A DNA stretch of 64,000 nucleotides from Lepeophtheirus salmonis (lineage: Eukaryota > Arthropoda > Copepoda > Siphonostomatoida > Caligidae). Where the stretch lies: NCBI RefSeq assembly GCF_016086655.4, contig NC_052139.2:29454002-29518001 (forward strand), written 5' to 3'. This document shows positions 23,513 to 35,857 of this stretch, piece by piece (position 1 is the first letter of the stretch; each line of letters begins with the position of its first letter). The notes under the pieces were generated by a model. That model did no database searches, had not been told where the DNA came from, and was given only the letters and a program-made list of their open reading frames with translations. Made by a program: the position numbers and the translations under genes.

Positions 23513-24499
23513 TTAGAATAACTTTTCAACAGATAATTTCAAATTGAACAATTGTAATAAATCTGCAGGCTTCAAAATCACTGAATATCAAAAGTTTTTA
23601 ATCCAGTGTTGGTATTTCTTGCTCGGAATTTGCAAGATCAAACAGGCATACTGATTTGCATATGACCTTTTGAGGCATCCACTTTCAGTCATGTTTTTTG
23701 TTGTTAGTTTGCACTTTTTTTGCTCTAAGGTCCTACTTGGCATTTTAGGCTATATGTCTGAGACTAATACTTAATATTTGTTCAAGTAATCAGGTTTCTA
23801 TCCTTTTATTTAGTGTTTAAATTGAAATTATTATTTTTGGTCATAATTGGTGTTTATTTAAGAGCATTTTTCGTGAAAATAATTTTACTTATTCTTTTTG
23901 GATCTTTTGTTAATTAATTATGGATATTTTAAATGTCTTCTAGATGTACAGTTTTAATAAACTTTAAGAATTAATCTTTATTAATTTTCGAAAGGGTGTA
24001 CTTGCATTATTATGCCATAAATGGAAAATTAAGTCAAAACGGCAATATTATCGCTTTTCGCAATAATTTATAAGGGAAATTAATCGTACAGAAAAATGTG
24101 TAATCGTGACAGGCCTACCCGTAACCACGAATATCGATTTTTCAGGTGAAGATCGACATCTTTTGGAAAAACTTCAAAATCAAATTTGATAGAGGAGGTC
24201 TTAAAAATTCATCAAATTTGCTAGATTTAACTATATTACATCGGCATCATCTTAAATTTTCTTCACTTCCAATAAAAAATATTTTACTAACTTCTCCAAA
24301 ACCCTCGCAAAATTATTTGTACACTTGTTTATTAATTTATTAAGGAATGGAAAATATTCCATTCCTTTTGATTTAAAGTGCAAAAGGAATCATAATTTTA
24401 AAAAACATGTCATCCAGGATGCATTCATATTTTAAAAATTCAGTGTAAAAAAATTAATTAATGAAGCCAATATCATCATTGAAGGTGAAAATCCAGTGT
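23513..24499. other. AT-rich intergenic DNA
   Basis: No gene. Some of it may be the unrecognisably decayed C-terminus of the P-like transposase just upstream. Confidence 0.3.
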
Positions 24500-24790
24500 G
24501 GAATGTGCGAAAAACGGAAATGAACAATTTGAAGAATATTATGGAGAAGAGAAATAATAATGCTTATGACGTTTCCTTTGATCAGCTACAATGTCGATCC
24601 CCAATTCTACTTTGAGTCCAAAATGGGCAAACAATTAACCTTCAGGGGTACGCTCCATCTTTTATTAAACACACACAAACGTTCAGTCAGGTTTTGAATA
24701 TAATTTAATCTATTTAGGAAGGTATGTTCACTACTCAGGAATTAAATAATAATGACAACTGATAAGGAAAATAAAATTCGTTCTTTATAC
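24500..24790 (+). repeat. FYSESN family, copy 2
   Basis: It shares the GATCAGCTAC..GTCGATCCCCAATTCTACT core, the TTCAGGGGTACGCTCCATC stretch and the GTTCACTACTCAGGAATTAA block with copy 1. The coding-like core is shortened in this copy. It lies 140 bases upstream of the second P-like pseudogene. Confidence 0.7.
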
Positions 24791-24929
24791 TACAAACACC
24801 TATTTATATAATAAATGAATGTACATCCTATATAAAAAGGAGGAGACTCGCCCTTCAGCTATCAGCAGCCATTTTATGTATTCCTTAGAGTAATTTATTC
24901 ATAGCTAAGCTTTAGAGGGAAAATGCAAA

Positions 24930-25870
24930 TCATGTCTTGTGTTGCGTTTGTGTTTTAATTTCATCGATTTCTGAAGGATTCAGAAAGGTGCCTGCAATGG
25001 GTAAGGAACTTCAAGCTTAAAAACTTTAGTCCAAAGGACCATTTAAGGATTTGTTACCAACATTTTGATACTGAGATTTTTAATAGACATTTGGATGTTA
25101 TAAGGTTAAGAGAAATCGCTGTGCCTATGATATTCAAAGCATTTCTGCCTCATCCTCAAGAAGATGAAGCAAGAACCAATTGAAAACGCAATTCCCCCAT
25201 GGAGAGACATTCCTCATCCCCCAAAGTAGTGAAAACGTCCCCTAAGCCCTTGCTAGATATTAAGTTCCGGGAAGATCAAATAATATAAAGTTGGATCATC
25301 CCTACTGTCTTTCATCAGCTCAAAACATCAAGAAGAAACTCCAATGCCATGGTGATACGATTTCCTCCTTTCATCGAGATCACAAAAGTCCAGAAGGAAA
25401 AAAAAATAGCTTAGGTAAGAAGTTATCAACCTTATTTGACGTAGTCAATGAATTGAAGTCCAAGAAATGGATGTCAGAAGAGGCGACATCCATTCTTGAA
25501 ACAATGTCGGGCGTATCTAAAATTTTGTTGAAGAGGAGACAACTCAGAAATAATGGAAAGGAAAGTCAAGCAGCTACTCACCTGAGCTTCAAGTGTTCCC
25601 TTTGAAATTGTCGTTTTACTCGACCAAAGCCTATAATTATGTACGGAAGAAATTCGACTTTTGCTTACCTAGTCTCAGTACAATTAGAAACTGATATTCT
25701 AATGGAGATAATAACCTGGGATTTACTCAATCTTCTTTTGATATCCAACAATCTCAGGTCAATAGAGCCCATGAATCTGAAGAAGAAATTCTTATTAATT
25801 TGACCTTAACTGAAATGAAATTGGTACTGATGTCATTTATAGAAATACATATAAAAATGTTTTGAGTCAT
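24930..25870 (+). pseudogene. P-element/THAP transposase pseudogene, N-terminal half
   Basis: ATG at 24930 gives MSCVAFVF, then a stop, then FHRFLKDSERCLQWVRNF. Next come SPKDHLRICYQHFDTEIFN and LREIAVPMIFKAF: a THAP finger with its W, C..H and AVPxIF signatures but without the second N-terminal Cys. After a gap, 25291-25605 encodes a charged helical segment with KKLSTLFDVVNELKSKKWMS and EEATSILETMSGV. A shift at about 25580 is followed by YSPELQVFPLKLSFYSTKAY and YVRKKFDFCLPSLSTIRN, the pre-catalytic block of P-element transposases. A TGA stands where a Trp is expected at 25689. The catalytic core is absent, so this copy is truncated as well as interrupted. Confidence 0.8.
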
Positions 25871-27147
25871 CCATACCAAATGACGATCAAGTTATCCGTA
25901 AAAAGTATACAATATTTACTAATTTCGAAATGGAACTCTGAATTTTGTACTATCTCACCGTAAGTATTCAATTTTTTTTTAAATCTAACCATAAAACATA
26001 ATTCTATTTTTGCTAAACATATCAAGAATTATGATACACAACTAATTAAATAGCAAAAACAACTGCTTAAATGGTCACAACAACGGGGGTAGTAGCTTTG
26101 GATGGTTCGCAACTAGTTTGTCTGACATTAGTTTCCTCACTTAAAGACTTGGGTATGATCATTTGGTTTTCCAATATAACATATTCAATAAATATTACTT
26201 TTTTATCACTTAAGGCTTAGCTATGGTTGATGGGCTCCAAGAAATGTTGTTCAGAAAACTCATAAAAGTCAAAAACAACTGTTTAAATGGTCACAACAAC
26301 GAGGGTAGTTACATTGGGTGTTGCATTATAATTAACAATTGTGTATATCCTTCATGATAATAGTATGTTGTTATATAAGCATACCTAAATAACGGGAAAA
26401 AATCTTTTTTGATGCTCTTAATAGAGAGTAATATCGCCGGACATTACTACATAATTAGCTTTTGCTCTAAATCTTTACGATGAATTTATTTCTAACATTT
26501 TTTATTAGTATATTTATTGTCTAATTTTATGATTTTGACATTTACTTTATTATTAATATTTAGTTAGATCTCATCGGTAGAGATGTATCTATCCTGTGCA
26601 CAATTGGATATAGCAACTTCCACATGAAGAAGAGGGGGATTATCTTTTTGATGAAACTCCACGTCTCGCTTGTGTTTTGCAACCTAAAGTTATGACATAT
26701 TTAACTGGATTCCAATGTCAGAACAAGAAAATATTATTTGGATCAATCTATTTTTTCAATATTCTGTATATATAATTTATTGTTATTAGTTATATGATTC
26801 CAATTGTTTAATTTTGTATATTTAACATAAATGTATGATGGTATAATTTTTAGTATGTAGGTTATATTTAATTAAAGCCTTCTTTTTTAAACTTCAAATA
26901 TATTTCGAAATACTCTACTTTGTCGTTTCATTAGCTATTATTCTGAGAATAAGGTTCATAATGAATTACAATTTCATGGAGGGTGACGTTTTCAAATCTA
27001 CTGTAACGGATATAAAACGTCAAAGTCAATTATACGTAGTTCATTAAACATTTTGCTAATGAATACTTTCGTTATACCTTCAAGATAATCACATCAGTAT
27101 TTTAAACAATGATAGTCTCGGAACCTGTACAAACTTTTCAAACATTA
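25871..27147. other. AT-rich DNA with a 39-bp direct repeat
   Basis: No gene. A 39-base segment containing AAATGGTCACAACAACG is present at 26055-26093 and again at 26271-26309, 216 bases apart. Each is followed by a similar GGGTAGT(A/T) stretch. This is a local duplication or the ends of an unidentified element. Confidence 0.6.
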
Positions 27148-30100
27148 CTAAACCATTTTGTTAATTAGTTTACTTGAACCATAATTTTTGGGAGCAAAAT
27201 CGACACCAATGGTCGTAACTCCAATGTCGTAAATGGAATTTCTGTTTGAGAATTCCAACTTAAGAGACTTTTCATCTGTAATGAGTATTTTGCAAACACT
27301 CTCTGACAGTGATTGCATTCTATTTGAATAGAAGGACACCTTATGGAGTACTACTCTGAGCCTGGTTGTGGGTTATCAGAGTATTTCCTCCCTATGAATC
27401 TGGAAAGGTGGGGATTCCAGTAATTATTTTCCATCCAAAGATGTCTGATCTAATATGAATTTAAAGACCTCTATAAGTCGCTGACAAATATAACAGATAC
27501 TCTCCTTGGCGTAATATTTATCTTATTCTTCAAAATCAGGAAAGATGTTTCAATCATTGAAACCTGAGTAGATATTTTTTCTTGATACGGTATTACTTGT
27601 AATATATGGGTAACACTAGAGATAATATAAGTGTTCCAGGCTAGAATTTGATCCCATATATTCAGTTTAAAAGATGAAAAGATCTCGTAAACTCGTTCAA
27701 TCTTGGAAGTTACATCTTCAAAGTTTTTTTAACAACAGTCATTTCGAATCAAAGACCCGAGTAACTTTATATTTTTTGCTGCCTGAAAAGCTGGCCACGA
27801 TTTACTTATAAGGTTATCATATTGGCTGACTCCTCAGTCTTTTCTTGGTTCATTTAGAGGCCAGACTGGTTCGAAAAGTAATCTAATAACTTCAGGGTTC
27901 CCTTCAGGGATTTGATTGTTACCAGTTGACTACCTGTAAAAATCATGGTCAAGTAGTCAGCGTAACAAAGGCATATGGGATGAGATGGAAGGGAGGAGAA
28001 ACCAACAATATTATCTTCTGCGTGTTCCGAATTAAAGGGTCATCACATATAATGAAAAGTAAGGCTTATTATGGGTCTCCTTGGCAAACCTTCTTTTGTT
28101 GGGAAAGGTTGTACCTTGACTTCCATAGTGTATTATTATATGAGAGTTTGTAAGCAGAACTCCAACCATTCGAATAATGTAGTTTCAAAGGCCTTTTGGA
28201 TATAATGTTTGGATTATAAATTTGTTGGACAGCGTGTCATACGCTTTGGTAAAATCAACTGGTATCAAGGAAACATTGTTTGACGGTTTTTAAAAGGCTT
28301 GTAACGTAAATGGAACGCTATCCATTAGTTTGTTCTTCATAAAACCATACTGAGTTGGGTGAATAATTGATTTTAAAACACCACAAAGGCAATTATCTAA
28401 AACATAAGGCAATAAATAAATATGCATGGTCAAGGGTCTTAATTTTTTAAAGAAACCAGGATTCTTATTTTGTTTTGGTATCCAATTTGATGCAAATTCA
28501 GGAAATTGGCCGATGAAGAGAACTTTTTCATGGAAACGAAGTAAAATAGATTTTAAAAGGTGAGCATATTGGTTATAAAACTCAAAAGTAAAACCATATG
28601 GCCCAGGACTTTTGTTCAATTGTGCATTTTGGTGTATAGCGATTTTTATCGGCCCTTCGCTAATTTGCCAGCCTAGTGGATTATTTTATATTTCAGTCAT
28701 ATCTTCAGTTTCTGTTCTTAAATCCTCAGAGAAGTATAGTCCAGTACTCTTTCATCTTTCACATATTGACTTTTCTCCACATTCAAAACAGTTGTAAAGT
28801 TCAGACAAGTATTTTTTGATTTCTCGGCAAATATATTGTATGTGATTGTTAGTGAGTTCTACAGACGGCGTTTGCTGTGTATTGACGAAGGTTGACGAGG
28901 TACCGATTATTTATTAAAAGGAGGGATCCAGGATGACCGAGAGAAATGAGGGGAAGAATGGAATAAGACAATACTTGTTTAATAGGAACATGTATATTCT
29001 TATTAATACAATACACTACTCTGATATATATAATTCACGGCTATTTTTAGTTATAAAGAGGTAAAGGCAGTACTTTACAGACGCATATATATATATATAG
29101 AAGACAATACAAGAAATAAGAGATTAAGAGGGAAGGAGACAATGCAATGTATTTTTTATTTCTTCTTTTTTTTCTTCACCAATACATCGCAACCAGGTAT
29201 GGGATATGTCTTGAATGGAGTCAAGACATAGTTTTATCCTGTAGAATAAGTCTGCTTCCCTGGATAAATGACAAACCTTTTCTTTTTTAACTGAGGGATT
29301 TAAATCACTATTTGAGATTTTTTCAATCTTAGCAAGATCATGATATTTTTCTACGGGTCGCATAGCTCTCTTTCTTCGAAGTAGGCTCTTGATTTTCAAA
29401 AATATTTCTTCCACTTGCATAAATACGTCTGCATGTGGAGCTAAATTATAAAATGCCTCTGAATAATGTCGATAATTTCATCATTTGTGTCGGAGTCATC
29501 TAAAAGTGCTGAATTTAATTGCCATTGGACTTTTTCTTTCAATAAATTTGACCTGTGATTGAATTGAATGTTGACGGCATTATGGTCAGATAGTTGAGTA
29601 TCGATTACATTATAAGAAATAATTGATTCAGTAAAAAATCCTTTCAATAAAAACTGCTCAATTTTTGAAGACTAGCCTTTTGTATAGAAGATATGTGAGA
29701 AATTTTTCAGCACCCTTTCGTCATCACGGAAGTCAAAAGAAGACATAATTGATTTTAATTCTCCATTCGCTCGAGGATGATCATTGGCAGATCCTGGTCG
29801 ACAATCCTAATGTATATTAAAATTCATGTTGAAGTATCTTCCAATACGGGTGGGTATCTACGATATAATTGAAAAGAAGTTACCCTCGAAGAAATCAGGA
29901 TGGTCTTTGTTGGGTTCCTACAGACCAATTACGTCGAAATTAGAATTTGAATAGTAACAATTTGCTTTGGTAAGGTTTCCGTCGTGATCTCGTAACATGA
30001 GTTTTAGGCTTATAGCTGACTTTATAAGTAAGGAAACACCCCGTATAGGATTTAAATTAGTCGAATGGAAAGAAGAAAATGACGCGAAACAATCTGGAAT

Positions 30101-30245
30101 AGAAAGATGTTTTTCGATGCTGTATCTCGTATAACATGCTATAACTATATCGGGTAAACTAAGGTATTTTAATAATCTGGCTAGTTCCTACATTCTGTGC
30201 AAACTTTTTCTAGAGTTAGCATTCAAAGATAAAAATGAGGTAGCC
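27148..30245 (-). pseudogene. L1/Tx1-like LINE ORF2, nearly full length but decayed
   Basis: Minus strand, 5' to 3'. The ORF2 start is at about 30245 (MATSFLSLNANSRKSL, then LLKYLSLPDIVIACYTR). The APE-type endonuclease includes RGVSLLIKS, a decayed GDFN-like IGRYFNMNFN and LSDHNAV (29572-29589). A linker follows (29441-29124, VQWQLNSALLDD). The reverse transcriptase begins with NKSPGPYGFTFEFYN (28619-28575). It continues through IIHPTQYGF, DFTKAYDTL (28259-28230), CQGDP followed by two stops (about 28090-28073), and CYADYL near 27970-27950 (YADD with the second Asp changed to Tyr). A decayed C-terminal region ends at 27148. Order and spacing are those of an EN-RT non-LTR element. Frameshifts and stops are numerous. 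An ORF1-like remnant may lie at 30250-30850, but I could not identify a domain there. Confidence 0.85.
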
Positions 30246-31239
30246 ATACTCACTTCTTATGTTTTTGTGGATGCGGGTTCCTAGTTGGTGATAAGGGGAT
30301 ATCGGCCTCTTCAGATAAGTGTACCGTGAACCATACCCTTCTTGTTCACGGATAACTGAACCTGATCTTGATTTTGAATGAGTTATATTATCTTTAGAGA
30401 TAGATGCAGATAGTCTTCTGGATAATCTTCTCAAGGCAAGGGGGCTGTTATTAGATTCCGTACTCCCAACTTCTTCCCAACTTGAAGTAGACTGCGTTTA
30501 GTTTTGGCTTTTGGTAAAATTGTCTGCTTCTAGATTGGATGGTGTTTTTTCAACATGATCAACTTCCGTCTGGACGTCCACTTTCGGGTTAGAAATTTGA
30601 TCCTCAAGGCCACTTGGATCCATGTTGACATGGATGCTGGTATTAGTGTTTGGTGTTTTTGAGTAAATTCTTTTGTTACTTTGACCAAATTTCCACCATC
30701 CCTGCCCGTGGAAACATCAGCAGGTACGGGCGAAAATGGAGAAGAGCTTGGGGCGTTTTCTACAGATTTGTTTAGTCTTAACTCAGCGGCTTTTGTAGAA
30801 GGACTGATATATACTCTACGATTTGAAGTCTCTTACGTCAAATACATTTTATAAAATAGAGTTAATATCTTTACTCATCCTACAAATTTCAAATGTGTCT
30901 ATGAAATATTGTTGTAATAAAGCAATAATTTGGGCTTTTTTACTTTTATTCATTTTTTTAAGGATTGTTCTTATGTTAACTCACCATTTATTTAAATCCT
31001 AAGTTGCTCGTATAATGCCACCTTTAAGATATTTGCATTTTTCGAAATTGCAAACTCTGTATTATATATCTGATTAATAAGACTCCAACACAGAAAGAAA
31101 AGTAAAGCGGAAATGTAGAGTTGCATACGCAATCACTACGTTAGTTCTTTTGTATCACGCAACTTTTCATTCAAAAAGAAACAGAAATAAGGCACAAAAT
31201 CAGTTGGGAGTAGCAGAGATGTTCGTAAAATTATACATG
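30246..31239. other. Possible LINE ORF1/5' region, unresolved
   Basis: This lies directly 5' of the LINE ORF2 on the minus strand, where ORF1 would be expected. Open minus-strand pieces are Ser/Arg-rich (for example LSRRLSASISKDN near 30400). No RRM, zinc knuckle or coiled coil could be made out. Confidence 0.3.
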
Positions 31240-31450
31240 TATATTTTTTCTGCTATTTACAAAAAAAAATGAATTATTTGGAAAAAAAAATTTAAAATCC
31301 AAAGTTGTTCACAAAAAATTATATTTTTTGGGGGAAAAAAATTAAATTAAATTTCAAATACCACATTCTTTGAAAAAAAATCATATATTAAACGTCCTAG
31401 TAAAAAGCAAAATTCCTTAATTTGAGGTGAGGGGCTAGAGCCCTTACATA
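31240..31450 (+). repeat. A/T-sawtooth dispersed repeat, copy
   Basis: Alternating AAAAAA/TTTTGG-type blocks end in GAGGGGCTAGAGCCCTTAC. A similar arrangement ends with AGGGGCTACAGTCCCTC at 52000-52480. It occurs inverted (GCCCCCCCCACTAAAT-type end) at 36230-36665 and in a degenerate form near 44040-44200. This looks like an AT-rich dispersed family with a short GC-rich palindromic terminus. Confidence 0.5.
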
Positions 31451-34400
31451 CAATTCATCAAATTAATCTTTGCGGTCAACTTTAAGATTAATTGTTTTTG
31501 TTAGCATAAGGACTTGGTTAGATTTACAAATACATAGAGCGTTCGCTATTTTTTAAGTTGACATATTACAAAATTATTATAAAGGATGAGATGTGAGTTG
31601 TTTTTTTGTGCAATCAAAAACCGTTAACCTCCATTCGGTCATAGTTCCAGCGTTCCGGAAGTACTTCAAAATGAGGTCAAATTAAAAAAAAACAAAAATC
31701 CTCTTATTAGAGTTGATATAAAACCAAAAAAGAAAACTTCTTGAGCTGAATTATAGACTTGAGATTTATAACCTTCGAAGAAGGAACACGCAAATTAATA
31801 GATTTCTCATACAACGGGTGACGTATTGAATTGTAAACCCCAAACACAATGGCGTACCTTTTATAGTTTTGTTGTTGAGTCGCTATTAAACAAGTGTCTC
31901 AATCTCCAGATAAAAATCCACGAACAAAAGGGTCAAGGAAAAAGAAAATTTCAGAAAATAAACTAAAGTAACCAAAAATTTTATATGGAGCTCACTTCCT
32001 TCACTCACAAAGTGGAGTAAATGAAGGACCAGTAAAAAATTATTTGAATTGAACTTGAGTTTATTAAGAAACCCTTCCAAAGAGAGAACCCTGAAGAAAA
32101 AGTCTTCAGGAGCACACCCTCCATTCAGAGGGAAAATGATCCAAAGAGCTTGATTTCCTCTTAACAACTGAAGATATTTGAAAATTGAATTTTTGTTCAT
32201 TTTGTTTTTTTTCATTTCCTTTTATATTAATTATAATTTTATTTTTTTTGACTTTTTTTATTCTGTAATACTTATGTTCATTTTATAAGAGTGGATATTA
32301 ATTTTTGAATATTTTGTAATAATATCAGATTTATATCAATACATTATTTAGCATATACCAATGGGCCATGGCATATTTAGCTATCCACAATATACTAATA
32401 TCTATATATGTAGTCTACACCATTCTTCAAGTGATATCTACAATTCTACTATTAATGTGGATAAATTTCATGATTATACTAGCAAAACATTCCAAAATGG
32501 TTGTCGATCTATATAATTGCTTCATAATGCCTCCCTCTCTTCAAAAAGTCTTAATTCATGGAAAGCAAGTAATTGAGTAGCATGTTTTTCTAATTGTGCT
32601 ATATTCTGAAGAAACTGGAGAAGTATTAAATAAATAAAATATAAATTAGACTCAATCAGTCAAGAAAATCATCAAAAATTTATACATTCACAGATCAAAT
32701 TCACCATCCTCTGATAAACCGTAAGCTCTTAATAGCTAAAAGAAATAAACAAGAGTTATCTGCAGATGATAAATCATTATTGTATATTGATAGAGTAAAT
32801 GGCGAATCTGACGAGGATTAGTCTAAATATTTTAAAGAAAATGTATTTGCCATGTATAAACAATTAAATTGCATTTCAATTTTTTCCATAAATGTCAAAA
32901 TGAATTCTTTAAATGGCATATGAAATCAATCAAAGTTATTTATTTATTTTAATTTTTTTGGTAAATTAGTAGTTTAAAAATTAAATTAAAACTGGAGTGG
33001 TAAAAATCATTTTTTATACCTTTGGCCACTTTTTCTTTGAGAAATAAAGCACTTTGCGTAGTTATCATGATTGTATCATGCAACCTTTCCTCTGAAAAGA
33101 AACCGAATAAAAGCATTTGTTCAGTTGGTATCAATTGGTTCAGCTATCCGATATTCCCTAACTATGGAATTATTGGGATGAATGTTTAACAATTATTCAT
33201 AGCTGAAAGGAACTTTTTTTTAAATATTTTTTAAATTTATTATATATTATAAAATCTAACTAAACATTATAATATTACAATAACTCAATATGAACTATGA
33301 ATTGTCTTTGAAGTCTACATATAGTGGGGGCCCCCTCATTTCAGTTTTTGGGATCAAGAAAATACCACTTTATATAAAATCCACGTTGTACAGGATTGTT
33401 TTTAGTACTAAAGCCTGTAAAATGGGAGAAATTATTTTTCAAAATCCACTTTTTACTCTCTTTTTTTTCAAGTTCAGTAGTTCTATTGTTCTCGGTCTGA
33501 GTTCTTTATTTTCAACGGTTTCGGCCTAAGTTGAGCTTTATAGGTCCTTGTTCTTTTTTATATAGGCTCAGTTAATTCGGAATTCATTTTACAATTTTGA
33601 AGAAAGGATATGGCAATAATAGTCTTGTTGTACTTAAGATGATTTTTGGCCTTTTTCTACCCTTTTGGAATAAAAGGTTGCGCAATACAATCAAGGTAAC
33701 AACGTGTTTCATTTACATAATGATGGAATATTAAAGGTTATAAATATACCAAAGAATGCAACAAATGAAAATTAGATCAAGAACCCAGACGGAATGCAAT
33801 ATATTGTGGGCTCGGTTCAACTTTGTCGGTTTTGGTTCTAGCATTCAAATACCGGAACCACTTGAACCACTATAACGATAAGTGTGGCAGCCTTAGAATA
33901 ATATTTGCCACACAAGATACTTTTAAAAATACTTGTACAATTTAATCTTAATCTGATACTAACTTGATTTTCAATCCGGTCATTTCAATACCTTAAACTT
34001 TAAATAATCAGAACTTAGTCAATATTTATTCAGACATCTGTATAATTATATTTTCTTTGTTACGTAATAACAAAAAGTTTTAAGTCTAGCTATCAACTAA
34101 AATACTTTTGGACAACTTCCCTTTACCCTCCATCTAAAATTATGCTGTTATATTATATGAATATATATAGCAAAGTATGAAAGAACACATCAATAACTAC
34201 ATATATTTTTGTTTACGTCAATATATAGTTTTGTATAATTAGTATTATTGTAATATTAAAAAAACGTAAAATTTGTGGAATATACCGCACTATACGAGGA
34301 GTTGGAATCATTCGAAACACCACATTTTGCGGTGGTGTTTGAAACTGGGCTATGCGGAACCCCTTGCAAATGATATATATTTCCAAAGTTAAAAAATATG

Positions 34401-34639
34401 AAGTTTGAAGATCGTGCTCTTTTTGTAATTGCTAATGAAAAGATTATTTTATTTACAGAAAATATCATTATTATTCTTGAGAACAATAAACATACAGTAA
34501 AATAATATCATAATGGAAGAGGGCCCGGTATTTTCTGGTTGCTACCTGAACATGTTATTTTTATTTTCCAAAACTGTGTTCATTATTTATATATTCTTGA
34601 AGAGAGAACACAGAATACAGTTATCATAATTATGTCAAA
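31451..34639. other. AT-rich intergenic DNA, no supported gene
   Basis: ORFs of 60-109 codons (for example 31886-32215 minus and 32368-32580 plus) have no recognisable domain or context. The stretch 32690-32820 reads HHPLINRKLLIAKRNKQEL and looks weakly coding, but it has no family I recognise. A GGTTC-rich dispersed repeat lies at 33780-33890. Confidence 0.35.
33780..33890 (-). repeat. GGTTC-rich dispersed repeat, copy A
   Basis: It contains GCAATATATTGTGG, GCTCGGTTCAA, TTTGTCGGTT, GTTCTAGCA and ACCGGAACCACT in this order. The reverse complement of 37838-37935 carries the same boxes in the same order, so these are two inverted copies of one family about 4 kb apart. Confidence 0.6.
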
Positions 34640-34860
34640 TACCAATATCATCACTGAGGATTTGATGATGAGTTGTAAGGTTTTGTTGGACTTGGAGTAG
34701 AATTGAAGATCGACATGGCGGAATTTCTTCTTATATCATTCCTAGACATGGTGTGTTCATTGTGTTGTTTTTTTTCTGCAGCTCATAGCTTCTTGTAGGT
34801 AATCTAATGAAACACCATGACAGCCATTCTGCTCTTTTCTCAAACACTTTTCAAATTATC
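34640..34860 (-). repeat. FYSESN family, copy 5 (inverted)
   Basis: On the minus strand the core gives GTCGATCTTCAATTCTACTC (VDLQFYS), continuing KSNK. The plus-strand stretch 34782-34855 (CTAATGAAACACCATGACAG) matches 51800-51870, so copies 5 and 6 share an extra upstream module not seen in copies 1-4. Confidence 0.6.
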
Positions 34861-35143
34861 GGGTGACCACGTTAATTTACAGATTTTTTTTAAAAACATA
34901 ACGCCTGATAATATCATTTTTTATTGGAAGAAGAAGAGTAACACCAAAGATTGATTATTGAGTTTTTAAATAAATCCCGTTCAAATTACCAGATTTGTAT
35001 AAACAGCACCTATAAAATTATTGCATGAAACCGGATCTGATTACCCTTTAGCTATTAAGCATAATTATCTGTGGAGTTATTCGTGCTCAAAGGATTTGGG
35101 CAATTTCAAATTATGAAAATAAATTGAAAAAGTTATTTTTGTA

Positions 35144-35857
35144 CCGGTAGTTGCATAAATACGCAGACTAATTTTTAAACCCTTATATCTCGAGGTTCTG
35201 TGCCCGGAAATAAAAAATTACAGCACAAGTAACTCGGTAAATCTTTTGGCTTTGTTTTTGTTTTTCTTACTCGCATCAAACAAAGCCGTTTACGAAGAAT
35301 GACGAGGCCAAACGTCATATGGTTGCCACTCTCCTCCGCGCTGGAAAGTCTGTCAAGGAGATAATCAAGGACACTGGACTATCCAGGACTATTGTGTTAA
35401 AGGTCCAGAAGCTTGTCAAGGAGGGGAAAAGATCTGAAAGACCTGCTCATACCTCTGGAATGACTCAGGATTGGCTTGCTGCCAGCATGCCATTTTGGAA
35501 CAAAAACATTTGGCCACCTCAATCATCTGATTTGAATCCCCTTGACTACAATGTGTGGTGGCTAATTGAGAAGAAGACCTTTGCTACCCGCCACCCCAAT
35601 TTGGACTTATTGAAGGCCAGCCTCAATAAGCAATGGACAGCCATGGAAGACCATTACATCATGAATGTGTACAAGGCCTTCCGCGGGTGCTTGGAGGGTG
35701 TCATAGCAACTGATGGCGGTTATATTCAGTAATTATATTAAATTTTATATCAGAATAAATTCTCTATTATATAATTCCCAAAAAAATACGTCATACGAAT
35801 TTTATTACACACTTAATTATTTGCCACAAATAGTCCGCGTATTTATGCAACTACCAG
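35144..35857 (+). mobile_element. Mariner deletion derivative, 714 bp, intact TIRs and TA
   Basis: The left end (from 35144) and the reverse complement of the right end (to 35857) match over 27 bases with two differences (shared core GGTAGTTGCATAAATACGC). TA lies immediately outside at 35142-35143 and 35858-35859. The length is about half that of a full mariner because the middle of the transposase has been removed cleanly. Confidence 0.93.
35319..35732 (+). CDS. Truncated mariner protein: HTH fused to C-terminal third
   Basis: A 137-codon ORF without stops. Residues 1-47 are a mariner HTH (VATLLRAGKSVKEIIKDTGL, then SRTIVLKVQKLVKEGK). From about residue 50 the sequence jumps to the end of catalytic region 2 and to region 3, WPPQSSDLNPLDYNVWWLIE, then a C-terminal helix block ending RGCLEGVIATDGGYIQ. 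Two of the three catalytic Asp regions and the second HTH subdomain are missing, so it cannot cut DNA. The frame stays open upstream to about 35300, but no earlier in-frame ATG is seen; the family start was probably lost. It may be a chance survivor of a recent deletion, or a DNA-binding remnant able to occupy mariner ends. Confidence 0.65.
   Translation: MVATLLRAGKSVKEIIKDTGLSRTIVLKVQKLVKEGKRSERPAHTSGMTQDWLAASMPFWNKNIWPPQSSDLNPLDYNVWWLIEKKTFATRHPNLDLLKASLNKQWTAMEDHYIMNVYKAFRGCLEGVIATDGGYIQ

Noticed and set aside
31886..32580. 109-codon minus ORF and 70-codon plus ORF as genes
   Set aside because: Hydrophobic, AT-driven composition, no start context, no domain and no neighbouring exon; such lengths are expected by chance in AT-rich DNA or are at least unsupported.
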